Assembly (NCBI GenBank): GCA_028289345.1
Contig: JANQQL010000015.1
Span: 248,001-312,000 of the forward strand
Direction: 5' to 3'
Source of the DNA: Planctomycetota bacterium
GTDB taxonomy: Bacteria > Planctomycetota > B15-G4 > SIAN01
DNA length: 64,000 nucleotides
Of this stretch, positions 16,959-25,319 are shown one piece after another. A model generated the notes under the pieces. It searched no databases and was not told where the DNA came from. It saw only the letters and a program-made list of their open reading frames with translations. A program made the translations under genes and the position numbers. How positions within the stretch are numbered: the first letter of the stretch is position 1; every line of letters starts with the position of its first letter.

Positions 16959-19424
16959 ATGAGTCAACTCAGCAATGTTCGAACCGGCGTTCTCCTCGCG
17001 GCGGTCTGCGCCGCCGGAGTGACGTCGGCATTCGCCCAGGACAAACAGCCCGTGGATCGTCCGGACGAACCGGTCGTCGGAGCAGCGCGCGACCTCACCG
17101 TCGTGCCGAACCTGGGCGACGCTCGAGAGACCAACGGGGTTCGGTTGTGGGAGAAAAGGATCTCCATTCCCGGTGCTTCGTTCTTGAAGGCCCACCTGGT
17201 GGACGTGAACTTGCAAGAAGGGGACGTCCTCACCATTCTCAATTCCCGTGGCCGGGTCGTGGAAAACATCACCCGCCGTGGTCCCAAAAACTGGGGCACC
17301 TTCTGGGCCCTTTCCGCATTCGGCGACGAGCTGACTCTGCAGCTACGCGTTCGCTACGACTACGAGCGACCTCCGTTCAGCATCGACCAGGTGATTGTCG
17401 GCAACGACACCATGTTCGCCGTGACGGGCGGCGATGACGATGGCCCCGAGAGCCTCTGCGGAGCCGGCGACTTTGAAGACGTGGAGTGCTACCAATCCGA
17501 CGCCGCCAAGTGGGCCAACGTCTTGGCGTCCGTCGGCGTGATGTCGGTGGGTGGCAACCCGAGCGTTTCTCTGTTTTGCTCGGGCTGCAACATCTCCCCT
17601 CTGAACTACGTGCTGACCAACGACCACTGCATTGAAACCCAGGGCCAATGTGACACCAGTGAGTTCGTGTTCAAGTTCTATCGCATGGGCTGCAACAACG
17701 GGGCGCCCACGACTCCGGACTGGCAAGCGTTTCGTTGTGACGACATCGTCGCCAGCTCTCCCTTCATCAGCTGCGACCAAGGATTGTCGGACCTCGACTA
17801 TGCTCTTTGCAGCGTCATCGGCGACCCGGCCTCGATCTTCGGATTCGCCCAGCCCGACCCCAATCCCCTGACCGATGGGGAAGACATCTACATCATCCAG
17901 CACCCCGCGGGTCGTCCCCACGAGATCACCCACGGCGGTGGCATCGACGTGGACGTCGACGGCACGGTGCTTCGCTACTACAACACGCTCGACACCGAAG
18001 GCGGCAGCTCCGGATCCCCTGTGTTTCGTGACTCCGATGACAAGGTCGTCGGTCTCCACCACTGTGGTGGCTGCTCGACGCCCGGGACCGGCAATCGCGG
18101 AATGCTGATGTCCGACATCTACCCGGAGATCGAGGGCTTCCTGTGCAGCCCCAGCCTGGAGATCACCGTCGCGTCGATGTCCGCTCCGACGGAAGTGAGC
18201 GGCAACGGCGACAGCATCATGCACCCGGGTGAAATCTGGCAGGTCACCCCCACGGTTCGAAACTCGGCATGCAGCGACGACGCGACCAACGTGACCGCGG
18301 ACATCCAGGTCACCGCGGGCTCGGCACCGATCACCCTGCTCGATACCAGCGCGAGCTTTGGCAACATCATCGCAGGCGACGCCGCCGCCTCGGCCGCGCC
18401 GGTTCGCTTCCGCATCAGCTCCCTGGCAACCTGTGGGACCGACATCTCGCTCGACGTGGTCAATGTCAACGCCAATGAAGGCGGCCCGTTTGGCGACAGC
18501 CTCGGTGCTTTCGAGCAGACGATTGCCGAGGCAACACTCGGCACCGAGTTCATGGACGATTACTCGGCGGGCCTCGGGGCCTGGTCCATTGTCGACGGGG
18601 GCACCGGATCCGGCCCGGGTCAGACCTGGACCGACGGCAATCCCAATGGCCGCTTCCTGCCGTTGACCGCGCCCTTCGTCATCGTCGACTCGGACGCGCA
18701 TCTCAATCAGGACATGGACGAAGAGCTGATCAGTCAGACCTTCGACGTCTCGAACGCGACCATCGTTCAGCTGCAATACACCCACAACTTCAACTGGGGT
18801 TCGGGGGGGATGGACGAACAAGGAGACGTAGAAGTGCGCTCCAGCCTGACTGGTGGCGCGTGGGTCAACGTCGCCAACTACTCCGGTGCAGATGCCAGCG
18901 GCACGGTGAACCATGACATCACCAGCCTCGCCGCCGGCGCCTCCGACGTGCAGGTCCGGTTCCATTACTACGACGCCCGCAACGAGTGGTGGTGGGCCAT
19001 CGATGACGTGTTCTTGCTCGCCGGAAGTGGCTTTGCCTGCAACACCGGCTCGTTCGAACTGTTCGGCACCGGTTGCAACGGGACCGGTGGCAACACCCCG
19101 ATCCTCGAAGGACTGGGCTCTGCCACCACCGACGGCGACATCACCCTGCGGATTCGCGACGGTTTGCCGAGCGGATTGGGCCTGCTGTTCTGGTCCACCA
19201 CCGACAACGCGAGCGCCAGCCCGTGCGTGTTCCAGATCGGCTTCCCGACGTTCTTGACCATGATTCTCTCGCTCGACACCGGCGGCGAATGGGAGCTGAA
19301 CGCTCTGTCCCCACCTGTGCTGACCGACATCCACGCCTACTTGCAGTTCCTCGGCAAAGACGCCGGTGCGGCAACCGGGAAGTGGAGTTACTCGAACGGC
19401 TTGGACGTGCTGTTCCAGATGTAG
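16959..19424 (+). CDS. Secreted trypsin-like serine protease with long C-terminal region
   Basis: 821 residues with a signal peptide to about residue 26 (TSAFA/QDK). The fold is a chymotrypsin-like S1/V8-type (lysyl-endopeptidase-like) protease: His223 in VLTNDHCIE, Asp280 in SDLDYALCSV, Ser351 in EGGSSGSPVF, with several Cys pairs around them. Residues about 395-510 resemble a CARDB/APHP-like segment (IMHPGEIWQVTPTV), about 520-690 a jelly-roll segment, and the last 125 residues start FGTGCNGTGG and end SNGLDVLFQM, like the C-terminal beta-rich tails of other secreted proteins in planctomycetes. It is transcribed alone: a strong terminator follows. Confidence 0.86.
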   Translation: MSQLSNVRTGVLLAAVCAAGVTSAFAQDKQPVDRPDEPVVGAARDLTVVPNLGDARETNGVRLWEKRISIPGASFLKAHLVDVNLQEGDVLTILNSRGRVVENITRRGPKNWGTFWALSAFGDELTLQLRVRYDYERPPFSIDQVIVGNDTMFAVTGGDDDGPESLCGAGDFEDVECYQSDAAKWANVLASVGVMSVGGNPSVSLFCSGCNISPLNYVLTNDHCIETQGQCDTSEFVFKFYRMGCNNGAPTTPDWQAFRCDDIVASSPFISCDQGLSDLDYALCSVIGDPASIFGFAQPDPNPLTDGEDIYIIQHPAGRPHEITHGGGIDVDVDGTVLRYYNTLDTEGGSSGSPVFRDSDDKVVGLHHCGGCSTPGTGNRGMLMSDIYPEIEGFLCSPSLEITVASMSAPTEVSGNGDSIMHPGEIWQVTPTVRNSACSDDATNVTADIQVTAGSAPITLLDTSASFGNIIAGDAAASAAPVRFRISSLATCGTDISLDVVNVNANEGGPFGDSLGAFEQTIAEATLGTEFMDDYSAGLGAWSIVDGGTGSGPGQTWTDGNPNGRFLPLTAPFVIVDSDAHLNQDMDEELISQTFDVSNATIVQLQYTHNFNWGSGGMDEQGDVEVRSSLTGGAWVNVANYSGADASGTVNHDITSLAAGASDVQVRFHYYDARNEWWWAIDDVFLLAGSGFACNTGSFELFGTGCNGTGGNTPILEGLGSATTDGDITLRIRDGLPSGLGLLFWSTTDNASASPCVFQIGFPTFLTMILSLDTGGEWELNALSPPVLTDIHAYLQFLGKDAGAATGKWSYSNGLDVLFQM

Positions 19425-19473
19425 TGTGATGAGTTCCCTCAGCCTTCAAGGCTGGACAACTCCATGACTTGCT

Positions 19474-19514
19474 CGAGGGCTCCTTTCTGCGGAAAGGGGC
19501 CCTCGTTTCTTTTT
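19474..19514 (+). terminator. Rho-independent terminator after the protease gene
   Basis: A 14-bp stem with one G-T pair (19474-19487 with 19492-19505), tetraloop TGCG, then TTTCTTTTT. Located 50 bases after the stop codon. Confidence 0.92.
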
Positions 19515-19776
19515 CCGAACTGAGATGCAACAAGGGGAGGGCCCATGCGCCTGACCGGCCAAACGGGTCACCAAAAATTCGAATCTCTGAAAAACGTGAT
19601 TGCTAGGGAAAGACTCCGGAAATCCCCAGATCGAGAGGTCACCATCTGCTGGTCATTGGGCTAAACAAACCCGTGGAACGCCCGCCGGAATTCGCGGGCC
19701 GGTGCATCGGGGTGAGTGAGAAGGCCTTCTTGGTCGTGCCTTCGTGTCAACTCCCTCGCCCCACTCCGAGAGCCCT
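19515..19776. other. Intergenic stretch, promoter region of the sigma-fusion gene
   Basis: Together with the terminator this makes a 352-base gap without a gene. A small CCCGC/GCGGG stem lies near 19682-19700. No convincing promoter pair was identified. Confidence 0.4.
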
Positions 19777-22485
19777 ATGAATCGCCAGCAGATTCAAATC
19801 GAGTCCTTGTTGGTCCACACCGAGTTCGTGCAACGCTTGGCGAGAGAACTCTCCCGCGATTGGCACCGGGCGGACGACGTGATCCAAGAGACTTGGTTCG
19901 CCGCGCTTCACCGGGCACCGTTGGACTACGGCAAGTCGCCCAAGGCATGGCTGCGGAAAGTCGTCATCAACGCCGCTCGCCAGTCAGCTCGTCAAGAAAA
20001 GACCCGACAGCGACATGAGAACCAGCAGGCGGCTACCGGCCAGCCCACAGAGCACCCGACCGTGGCCACCGTCCGCGACGAAATCACCGAAGCCGTCCGC
20101 CAACTCGATCCTCGCTGGCGCGAAGTGGTGACGCTCCGCTACTTCGAACAACTCAGCTTCAAAGACATCGCAGACCGGACCGGGATTCCCGTGGAAACCG
20201 TCCGGTCACGACTCAAGAAAGCCAAGGCCGTCTTGCGCGAACGCCTGGACCGCAAACTGGGAAGCCGACAGGGCTGGTGCGTCGCCGCGCTCGCACTTGC
20301 GAAGCAGCCGGTTTCGGGCTCGCGACTTCCGACCCCGGAACGAAGCACGCACCAATCGATGCTTGCCACTGGGTCGCGGCTCGGTCGTGGCGTCGGCTGG
20401 CTAGCCATCTCGGCGGCCGGACTGGTGCTGATCAGCTTGCTGCTTCTCGTTCCGGACTCTCCGCCACCTGAGACCGCGATCGCACGGGGGACTCCGTCAG
20501 AACCCCCGGCAACGGAGGTCAGCCCGAGAACGACCGGGCAACCGTGGCGGCCTCCGGTCACCGTTTCGGAAGCCGTCGTCGAAGCCGCGACCACGGCGCC
20601 TGCGCCTTTCCGCTACTACGTGGGCGGCACGGTCGTCGACTCGACGGGCCAGCCGCTGGCCGGAATTCCGGTGTACCTCGGCAACCCGGCCAGTGTCGCC
20701 ACTTTCCACTCGAGACTGGAGTTCGAACAGAATCCTCCGGAGCAGCTGAACCCGCGGGCCGGCCTGACGTGGCGGCGAGTCGTTTCCGGTCCTGCCGGGG
20801 AATTCCTCTTCGAGTGGGACCGGCCGCCTTATGGCTGGTCTCTCGGTGCCATGGACCTGACCCATGGGATCGGGTTCCTGAGGAAAGTCTCGTTGAGCCC
20901 GACACCGACCCGAGAACACACCCTGCGCCTGTCCGGCGGCGTCCCCGTCTCGGGAAGAGTGATCGACGAGAACGGCGAACCCGTGGCAGGAGCCCGAGTC
21001 CAGATCGTCGCCACGGAACGATGCCGCGATCTGATCCAGAGAATCCCTCGATCCGTGGGAAACTGCGACGAGAACGGGCATTTCCGCCTGCCACCCGTGA
21101 TGGCCGGGGAGTATTTCTTCCGGGCGCCGAGACTCGGTCTGACGAACCAATTGTGGCTCGGGCCATTTTCCCTGCAAGGGCAGCCTCTGGACATCGTGGT
21201 CCCGGCACGATCCGCCACGGTCGGATCCGTCCACAGCCCGATCCCGGTCCCTGAACTCCTCGAGCTGGTTCGCACTCGACTGTCTCACAAGCCAAGCCTC
21301 AACGCGTTTCGTGTCTCGGCCTGGGAGCAGGATCCCTCCGAAGCAAACGTGGAGCGGGGCTTGCGTGCGTTCACGGTCCCGATCGAGCAGCACGGCGACA
21401 CGCTGACCTATGCGCCGCCGACGCCCCTCGAGGCGGGCCAGTACCTCTCGGTGCACGCCGGACCGATGCTGCTGGCAACGGCCCGCATCAAGGAACCGGG
21501 AGTGGCGCCGACACTTTCGATCGACCACCATCGACTGCGTCAGTTGCAGGACGTGGCGACGTTGCGCGTCAAGGTCATCGATGCGGAATCCGGGGCGCCG
21601 ATTCCCGAAGCGGGAGTGAAATACCTCCGCTCCAGCGGCCAGGCCGTGAAGATCGGCGAACACGGCATTCACCGAAACTCGCTCGTGGGCGATCCCGGAG
21701 TCATCGAGATTCCCGGTCTCGGCCTGGGCTCCTACCAGGTCGCCGCGAACTGTTCCGGATACGCGTCCCGCACCTGCCCGGTCGTTCTCGAAGCTCCCGG
21801 CTCCGTCGTCGAGCGGGTCATCGCGCTGACTCCTCGGATCCACAATCTCGTCGTGTCGCTGCAACGCGAGGACGGCCAACCGGTGCGCGAGGCGCGGTTC
21901 CGCTTGTTCGACGCCCAGGGAAGTCCTCTCGAACTCCCTTGCTCCTGGAATGCTGCCGCTCGCAGCCTGGGTGCCAACGGGTGGGGCACATTCGTTCTCC
22001 ACGGCCTGCCGGAAGGACACGTCGAGATCGAAGTCCAGCCGCCGCTTTACGCCGAGGATTCGAGCTGCTTCGGCGTGATTCGCCCGAGCGTCCTCATGAC
22101 CGGCAAGCAACGGGTTCGCTGGACCGTTCCTTGCGCCACCCCTGCCGAGTTCCTGGTGCAAACGGAGAGCATGCCGCGGTACCTGCAACTGGAAGTCTGG
22201 ACCGAGCAAGGCGCACTCGTCCACAGCGATCCGGCCCTGGGGATCCGGACTCCGGGCAACCGCGTCAGCGCCTTGCTCGGCCCCGGCAAGCACCGGGCAC
22301 GAGTGTACGCACCGGGGTACCAGATCGCGGAGGTGGAGTTCCTCACACCGCAACGACGTCCCGTGGAGCTCGCGCTGCAGCCGGTCTCTTCGAACGTTCT
22401 GCCGCTGCCGAACGCCGTCGCCCCGGAGACACCTTCTGCGTCGGCGTCCGACGCCAGTCCTTCACGCGAAGCAAAGACTCACTAG
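19777..22485 (+). CDS. ECF sigma factor fused to a membrane segment and carboxypeptidase-regulatory-like domains
   Basis: ATG 19777 after GAGAG; a GTG at 19744 in frame lacks a ribosome-binding site. Product 902 residues. Residues 1-165 are a complete ECF sigma factor: region 2 with RADDVIQETWFAALHRA, region 4 with REVVTLRYFEQLSFKDIADR and VETVRSRLKKAKAVLRERL. Residues 206-226 are a single membrane helix (WLAISAAGLVLISLLLLV). After a Pro/Thr linker the exported part contains at least two carboxypeptidase-regulatory-like beta-sandwiches (GGTVVDSTGQPLAGIPVYLG at 280; SGRVIDENGEPVAGARVQI at about 390) and further similar repeats. The protein could sense an external state and release or gate its own sigma domain; no separate anti-sigma gene is adjacent. 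Confidence 0.88.
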   Translation: MNRQQIQIESLLVHTEFVQRLARELSRDWHRADDVIQETWFAALHRAPLDYGKSPKAWLRKVVINAARQSARQEKTRQRHENQQAATGQPTEHPTVATVRDEITEAVRQLDPRWREVVTLRYFEQLSFKDIADRTGIPVETVRSRLKKAKAVLRERLDRKLGSRQGWCVAALALAKQPVSGSRLPTPERSTHQSMLATGSRLGRGVGWLAISAAGLVLISLLLLVPDSPPPETAIARGTPSEPPATEVSPRTTGQPWRPPVTVSEAVVEAATTAPAPFRYYVGGTVVDSTGQPLAGIPVYLGNPASVATFHSRLEFEQNPPEQLNPRAGLTWRRVVSGPAGEFLFEWDRPPYGWSLGAMDLTHGIGFLRKVSLSPTPTREHTLRLSGGVPVSGRVIDENGEPVAGARVQIVATERCRDLIQRIPRSVGNCDENGHFRLPPVMAGEYFFRAPRLGLTNQLWLGPFSLQGQPLDIVVPARSATVGSVHSPIPVPELLELVRTRLSHKPSLNAFRVSAWEQDPSEANVERGLRAFTVPIEQHGDTLTYAPPTPLEAGQYLSVHAGPMLLATARIKEPGVAPTLSIDHHRLRQLQDVATLRVKVIDAESGAPIPEAGVKYLRSSGQAVKIGEHGIHRNSLVGDPGVIEIPGLGLGSYQVAANCSGYASRTCPVVLEAPGSVVERVIALTPRIHNLVVSLQREDGQPVREARFRLFDAQGSPLELPCSWNAAARSLGANGWGTFVLHGLPEGHVEIEVQPPLYAEDSSCFGVIRPSVLMTGKQRVRWTVPCATPAEFLVQTESMPRYLQLEVWTEQGALVHSDPALGIRTPGNRVSALLGPGKHRARVYAPGYQIAEVEFLTPQRRPVELALQPVSSNVLPLPNAVAPETPSASASDASPSREAKTH

Positions 22486-22649
22486 GCGAAGGCCTTCCTC
22501 CGCATCCCCCATCACTCTGCCTTCCCGCGATCGTTCCCTGCAAGCGAACCGCTCCCGGCTGCTCTTCCGAGCCGAAATCGTCGTTGTGGGACTCGTGAAC
22601 TTTGTCGATGCTGCCCGCGGAACGACGCCACGTGCGAGAAAGGCCGACC

Positions 22650-23975
22650 ATGAGCCGAGGGAGTCTCCACCGCTGGATCGTGCTCGTGATGGTGACGGTG
22701 CTGGTCGCTTCGGTGGCCACCTGGTGGTTCACTCTGCCGCGCTTGCCGAATCCCATTCGAATCGCGACCGCGGAACAGGGCGGCTTGTATCACGAGGTGG
22801 GCAGCATCCTCGCTCGGGAACTGAAAGCGCGGACCGGTTGCGAGGTCGAGGTCGTCACGACCCCTGGTTCGGTGGAGAATGTTCGCCGGCTCTCCTTGGG
22901 TCAAGCCGACCTGGCGATCGTCCAGGCCTCGGCCGTCGCTCTGGACCAGGTGTCGGTCTTGACCCCCCTCTACCCGGAACCGATGCACGTCTTGGTCCGC
23001 CACGAACTCGGCATGAAGTCGCTGCCGGAGTTTGCCGGTGGCTCGTTGGCCGTGGGACGAGCCGGCTCGGGCATGCACCAAAGTGCCATGCACTTGCTCG
23101 AGCAGTATCACATCGAAGACGAACAAGTGTTACGGGAAGACCGTTACTTCGTGGATCTTGAAGACAGCGACGATCTGGATGGCGCGATCGTCACCACCGG
23201 GATCAGCAACCCGGACCTCACCCGCCTGTTGGGAACCGGACGCTTCCAACTTTTGCCAATCGAAGATGCCGGTGCCCTGAGCGTCCGGCATCCCACCCTG
23301 AAGCCATTCACTTTGCCGCGCGGCCTCTACCATGAAAACCCGCCGGTCCCCGCTCGGGACTTGAAGACCGTGGCCACGACCGCCGTACTGGCCGCCTCTC
23401 CGGCAATCCAACCAGCCCTTGTGGAAGAGACCCTGGGTGCCGTCTATCAGGGAGACCTCCGGGCCGAGTGTGCTCTGTTCATCTCACGGCAAGACGCTCT
23501 GAACGAGTCCCCGGTCGCGCTCAACCCCACCGCCCACGACTTCCTCGACCCCTATCGCAACCTGTCCTTGCTGGCCAACTTCGTCGAGTCTTTGGTCGGC
23601 ATCAAGGAGCTCTTGTTCGGCGTGGTGGCGCTCGCCTATTTGTTGTGGGATCGCGTCCGACGCCTTCGCGAGCGGGAGAACGAGAAGCAGCTCTCGGTCT
23701 ACAAAGAGCGCCTCGATGTGTTCCTGGACCGGACCGCCGAGATCGAACGCCAGCAAATGCACACGCGAGATTTCGAGCAACTGGAGCGCTACCTCGACGA
23801 AGTCACGCTCATCAAACTGGAAGCTCTCGGAGAACTGTCCCACGAAGATCTGCGCGGCGACCGCATGTTCCTGATCTTCTTGACCCAGTGCGCCAACTTG
23901 ATCCGCAAGATCCAGACGAAGATGCAGCTCTACGGCTCCGATGCACGGCCCGATCAGGAGCGGTCCCCCTCCTGA
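22650..23975 (+). CDS. Membrane-anchored TAXI-family (TRAP-type) solute-binding protein
   Basis: ATG 22650 follows GAGAAAGG by 6 nt; 441 residues. An N-terminal membrane helix (residues 8-28) precedes a TAXI-type periplasmic binding domain: IRIATAEQGGLYHEVGSILA, TGCEVEVVTTPGSVENVRRL, QADLAIVQASAV and LAVGRAGSGMHQSAM. A second membrane helix spans about 308-335 (GIKELLFGVVALAYLLWDRV), followed by a cytoplasmic, probably coiled-coil tail of about 105 residues rich in Glu, Arg and Gln. TAXI proteins normally feed a fused TRAP permease; none is adjacent, so this copy may work in signalling or with a distant transporter. It lies 164 bases after the sigma-fusion gene. Confidence 0.82.
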   Translation: MSRGSLHRWIVLVMVTVLVASVATWWFTLPRLPNPIRIATAEQGGLYHEVGSILARELKARTGCEVEVVTTPGSVENVRRLSLGQADLAIVQASAVALDQVSVLTPLYPEPMHVLVRHELGMKSLPEFAGGSLAVGRAGSGMHQSAMHLLEQYHIEDEQVLREDRYFVDLEDSDDLDGAIVTTGISNPDLTRLLGTGRFQLLPIEDAGALSVRHPTLKPFTLPRGLYHENPPVPARDLKTVATTAVLAASPAIQPALVEETLGAVYQGDLRAECALFISRQDALNESPVALNPTAHDFLDPYRNLSLLANFVESLVGIKELLFGVVALAYLLWDRVRRLRERENEKQLSVYKERLDVFLDRTAEIERQQMHTRDFEQLERYLDEVTLIKLEALGELSHEDLRGDRMFLIFLTQCANLIRKIQTKMQLYGSDARPDQERSPS

Positions 23976-24053
23976 TCGGAAGTCACCCGGACCCTGGCCC
24001 GAACCCCGAGGAACTGCCCTCGAACAGGTGGCAAACTCGTTAGCCTGGCTTCG

Positions 24054-25319
24054 ATGAAGAACTCGATCCTCGCCAGCTTCCTGATCGTGGCCGGCTGTGC
24101 TTCCGATCCCGGAGAGCCGCCTCCCCCCGCCCCTCGAGTCCATTGTTCGGTCGAGCGACGGATGGGAAGCCCGGTCGCCCCGCGGCTGCCCGACGACGTG
24201 GCGAGCAGCGGATGGCGATTGGACGTGCAGTTGACCGCCCTCGAACGTGTCCCGGAAAGCGTGCTCCCTGCGGCCACCACCCAAGTAAGGACGACCACTG
24301 CCCAACAAGGCAGCCGCCCTTTCCTCGCACTCGCGAGCTTTCTTCGAGAGATCCAGATCGGCCCGCTGCCCGCGGCCCCATCCGCTTTGGAACAAACGCT
24401 GCAACGGAAGGGCAGTGGCCGCCAGCAACCTCTCCCCGGCTTGCAGGAAGCGTTGCCGAAGGGAGCCACGGTTCGGCTGGGAATCCACCCCAATGGAGAG
24501 TCAGACCAAGCGGATTGGACCCTGTCGCTCCATCGCCCGTCATCCTCAAACTCGGCGCAGCTTTGGCTCCAATCGAGTGATGGGCAAGCGGACCTGGGAC
24601 TTCTCGACTTGCCCCTGGTTCCGGAGGGCGAACCGCTGCTGGCGGTCATGCCCATGGACAGCTCCAGCGGCGATTGGAACGGACTGGCGTTGCAGCTCTC
24701 TTTGAGCGGCGACACCACGGTCGACTCCGAGTTGTGGGAACAAGCACTCGAACCGGTCGCCGAAGAGCCCGATTCCCGGCCAGTGATGGCGGGGGATCTG
24801 TGGCAGGGTCTGACCGACGAGGACCGCCAACGCGCGGTGCTCGCGTTCCTGGCCGCCGAGCACGAGGCGGAGATTGCCGAAGACTTGGCCCTGTCCGCGC
24901 CCCCCGCGGCCGTCTCCCGCTTTGCCGAGCGATTGCAAGATTGCCCGGTTCAACCGCCGATTGGATGGTTGCTGGACCGGGTCGCCTTGGAGTTCCTGGT
25001 GGACGAAGTCGCCGCCAGTGACTCCACCGCGTTTCCCGGCTTTCTGCTCCGCCACGTAGGCCCCTTGGCCGACGAGCCGTCCACGGTGACCGATCTCATT
25101 CGTCGCGTCAATTCCACGGAAGACTGGACCCATTTGATCCTGGCGGAAAACGAAGCACTGCTCGCCGAGTCGTCTTCCACGCAACGCTTGCGAGCCTTCG
25201 ACTGGTTGATCCAGCGGGGCCGCAACCTCGGCGACTTCGATCCCCTCGCCTCTCGCAGTGAGCGCCGAAAGGCTCTCGAAGACCTCGCAAACTCAGAGTC
25301 TGATGCCAACCAACCCTGA
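24054..25319 (+). CDS. Lipoprotein of unknown function
   Basis: 421 residues from ATG 24054. The signal peptide ends in the lipobox VAGC (Cys15), followed by Asp17 and a Pro-rich linker, so the mature protein is probably lipidated. The body has no recognised domain; it contains Leu/Ala-rich helical stretches (AVLAFLAAEHEAEIAEDLAL) toward the C-terminus. The last 17 bases overlap the start of the DUF748 gene, which points to translational coupling and to a shared job in the envelope. It could be an accessory lipoprotein for the long DUF748 protein; this is inferred from position only. Confidence 0.72.
   Translation: MKNSILASFLIVAGCASDPGEPPPPAPRVHCSVERRMGSPVAPRLPDDVASSGWRLDVQLTALERVPESVLPAATTQVRTTTAQQGSRPFLALASFLREIQIGPLPAAPSALEQTLQRKGSGRQQPLPGLQEALPKGATVRLGIHPNGESDQADWTLSLHRPSSSNSAQLWLQSSDGQADLGLLDLPLVPEGEPLLAVMPMDSSSGDWNGLALQLSLSGDTTVDSELWEQALEPVAEEPDSRPVMAGDLWQGLTDEDRQRAVLAFLAAEHEAEIAEDLALSAPPAAVSRFAERLQDCPVQPPIGWLLDRVALEFLVDEVAASDSTAFPGFLLRHVGPLADEPSTVTDLIRRVNSTEDWTHLILAENEALLAESSSTQRLRAFDWLIQRGRNLGDFDPLASRSERRKALEDLANSESDANQP

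Noticed and set aside
17343..19334. 663-residue minus frame opposite the protease gene
   Set aside because: Shadow of a high-GC gene: His/Val/Gly/Arg-rich composition, no ribosome-binding site, while the plus frame has signal peptide and catalytic triad.
20497..22353. 618-residue minus frame opposite the sigma-fusion gene
   Set aside because: Antisense shadow; the plus frame has clear sigma and carboxypeptidase-like domains.
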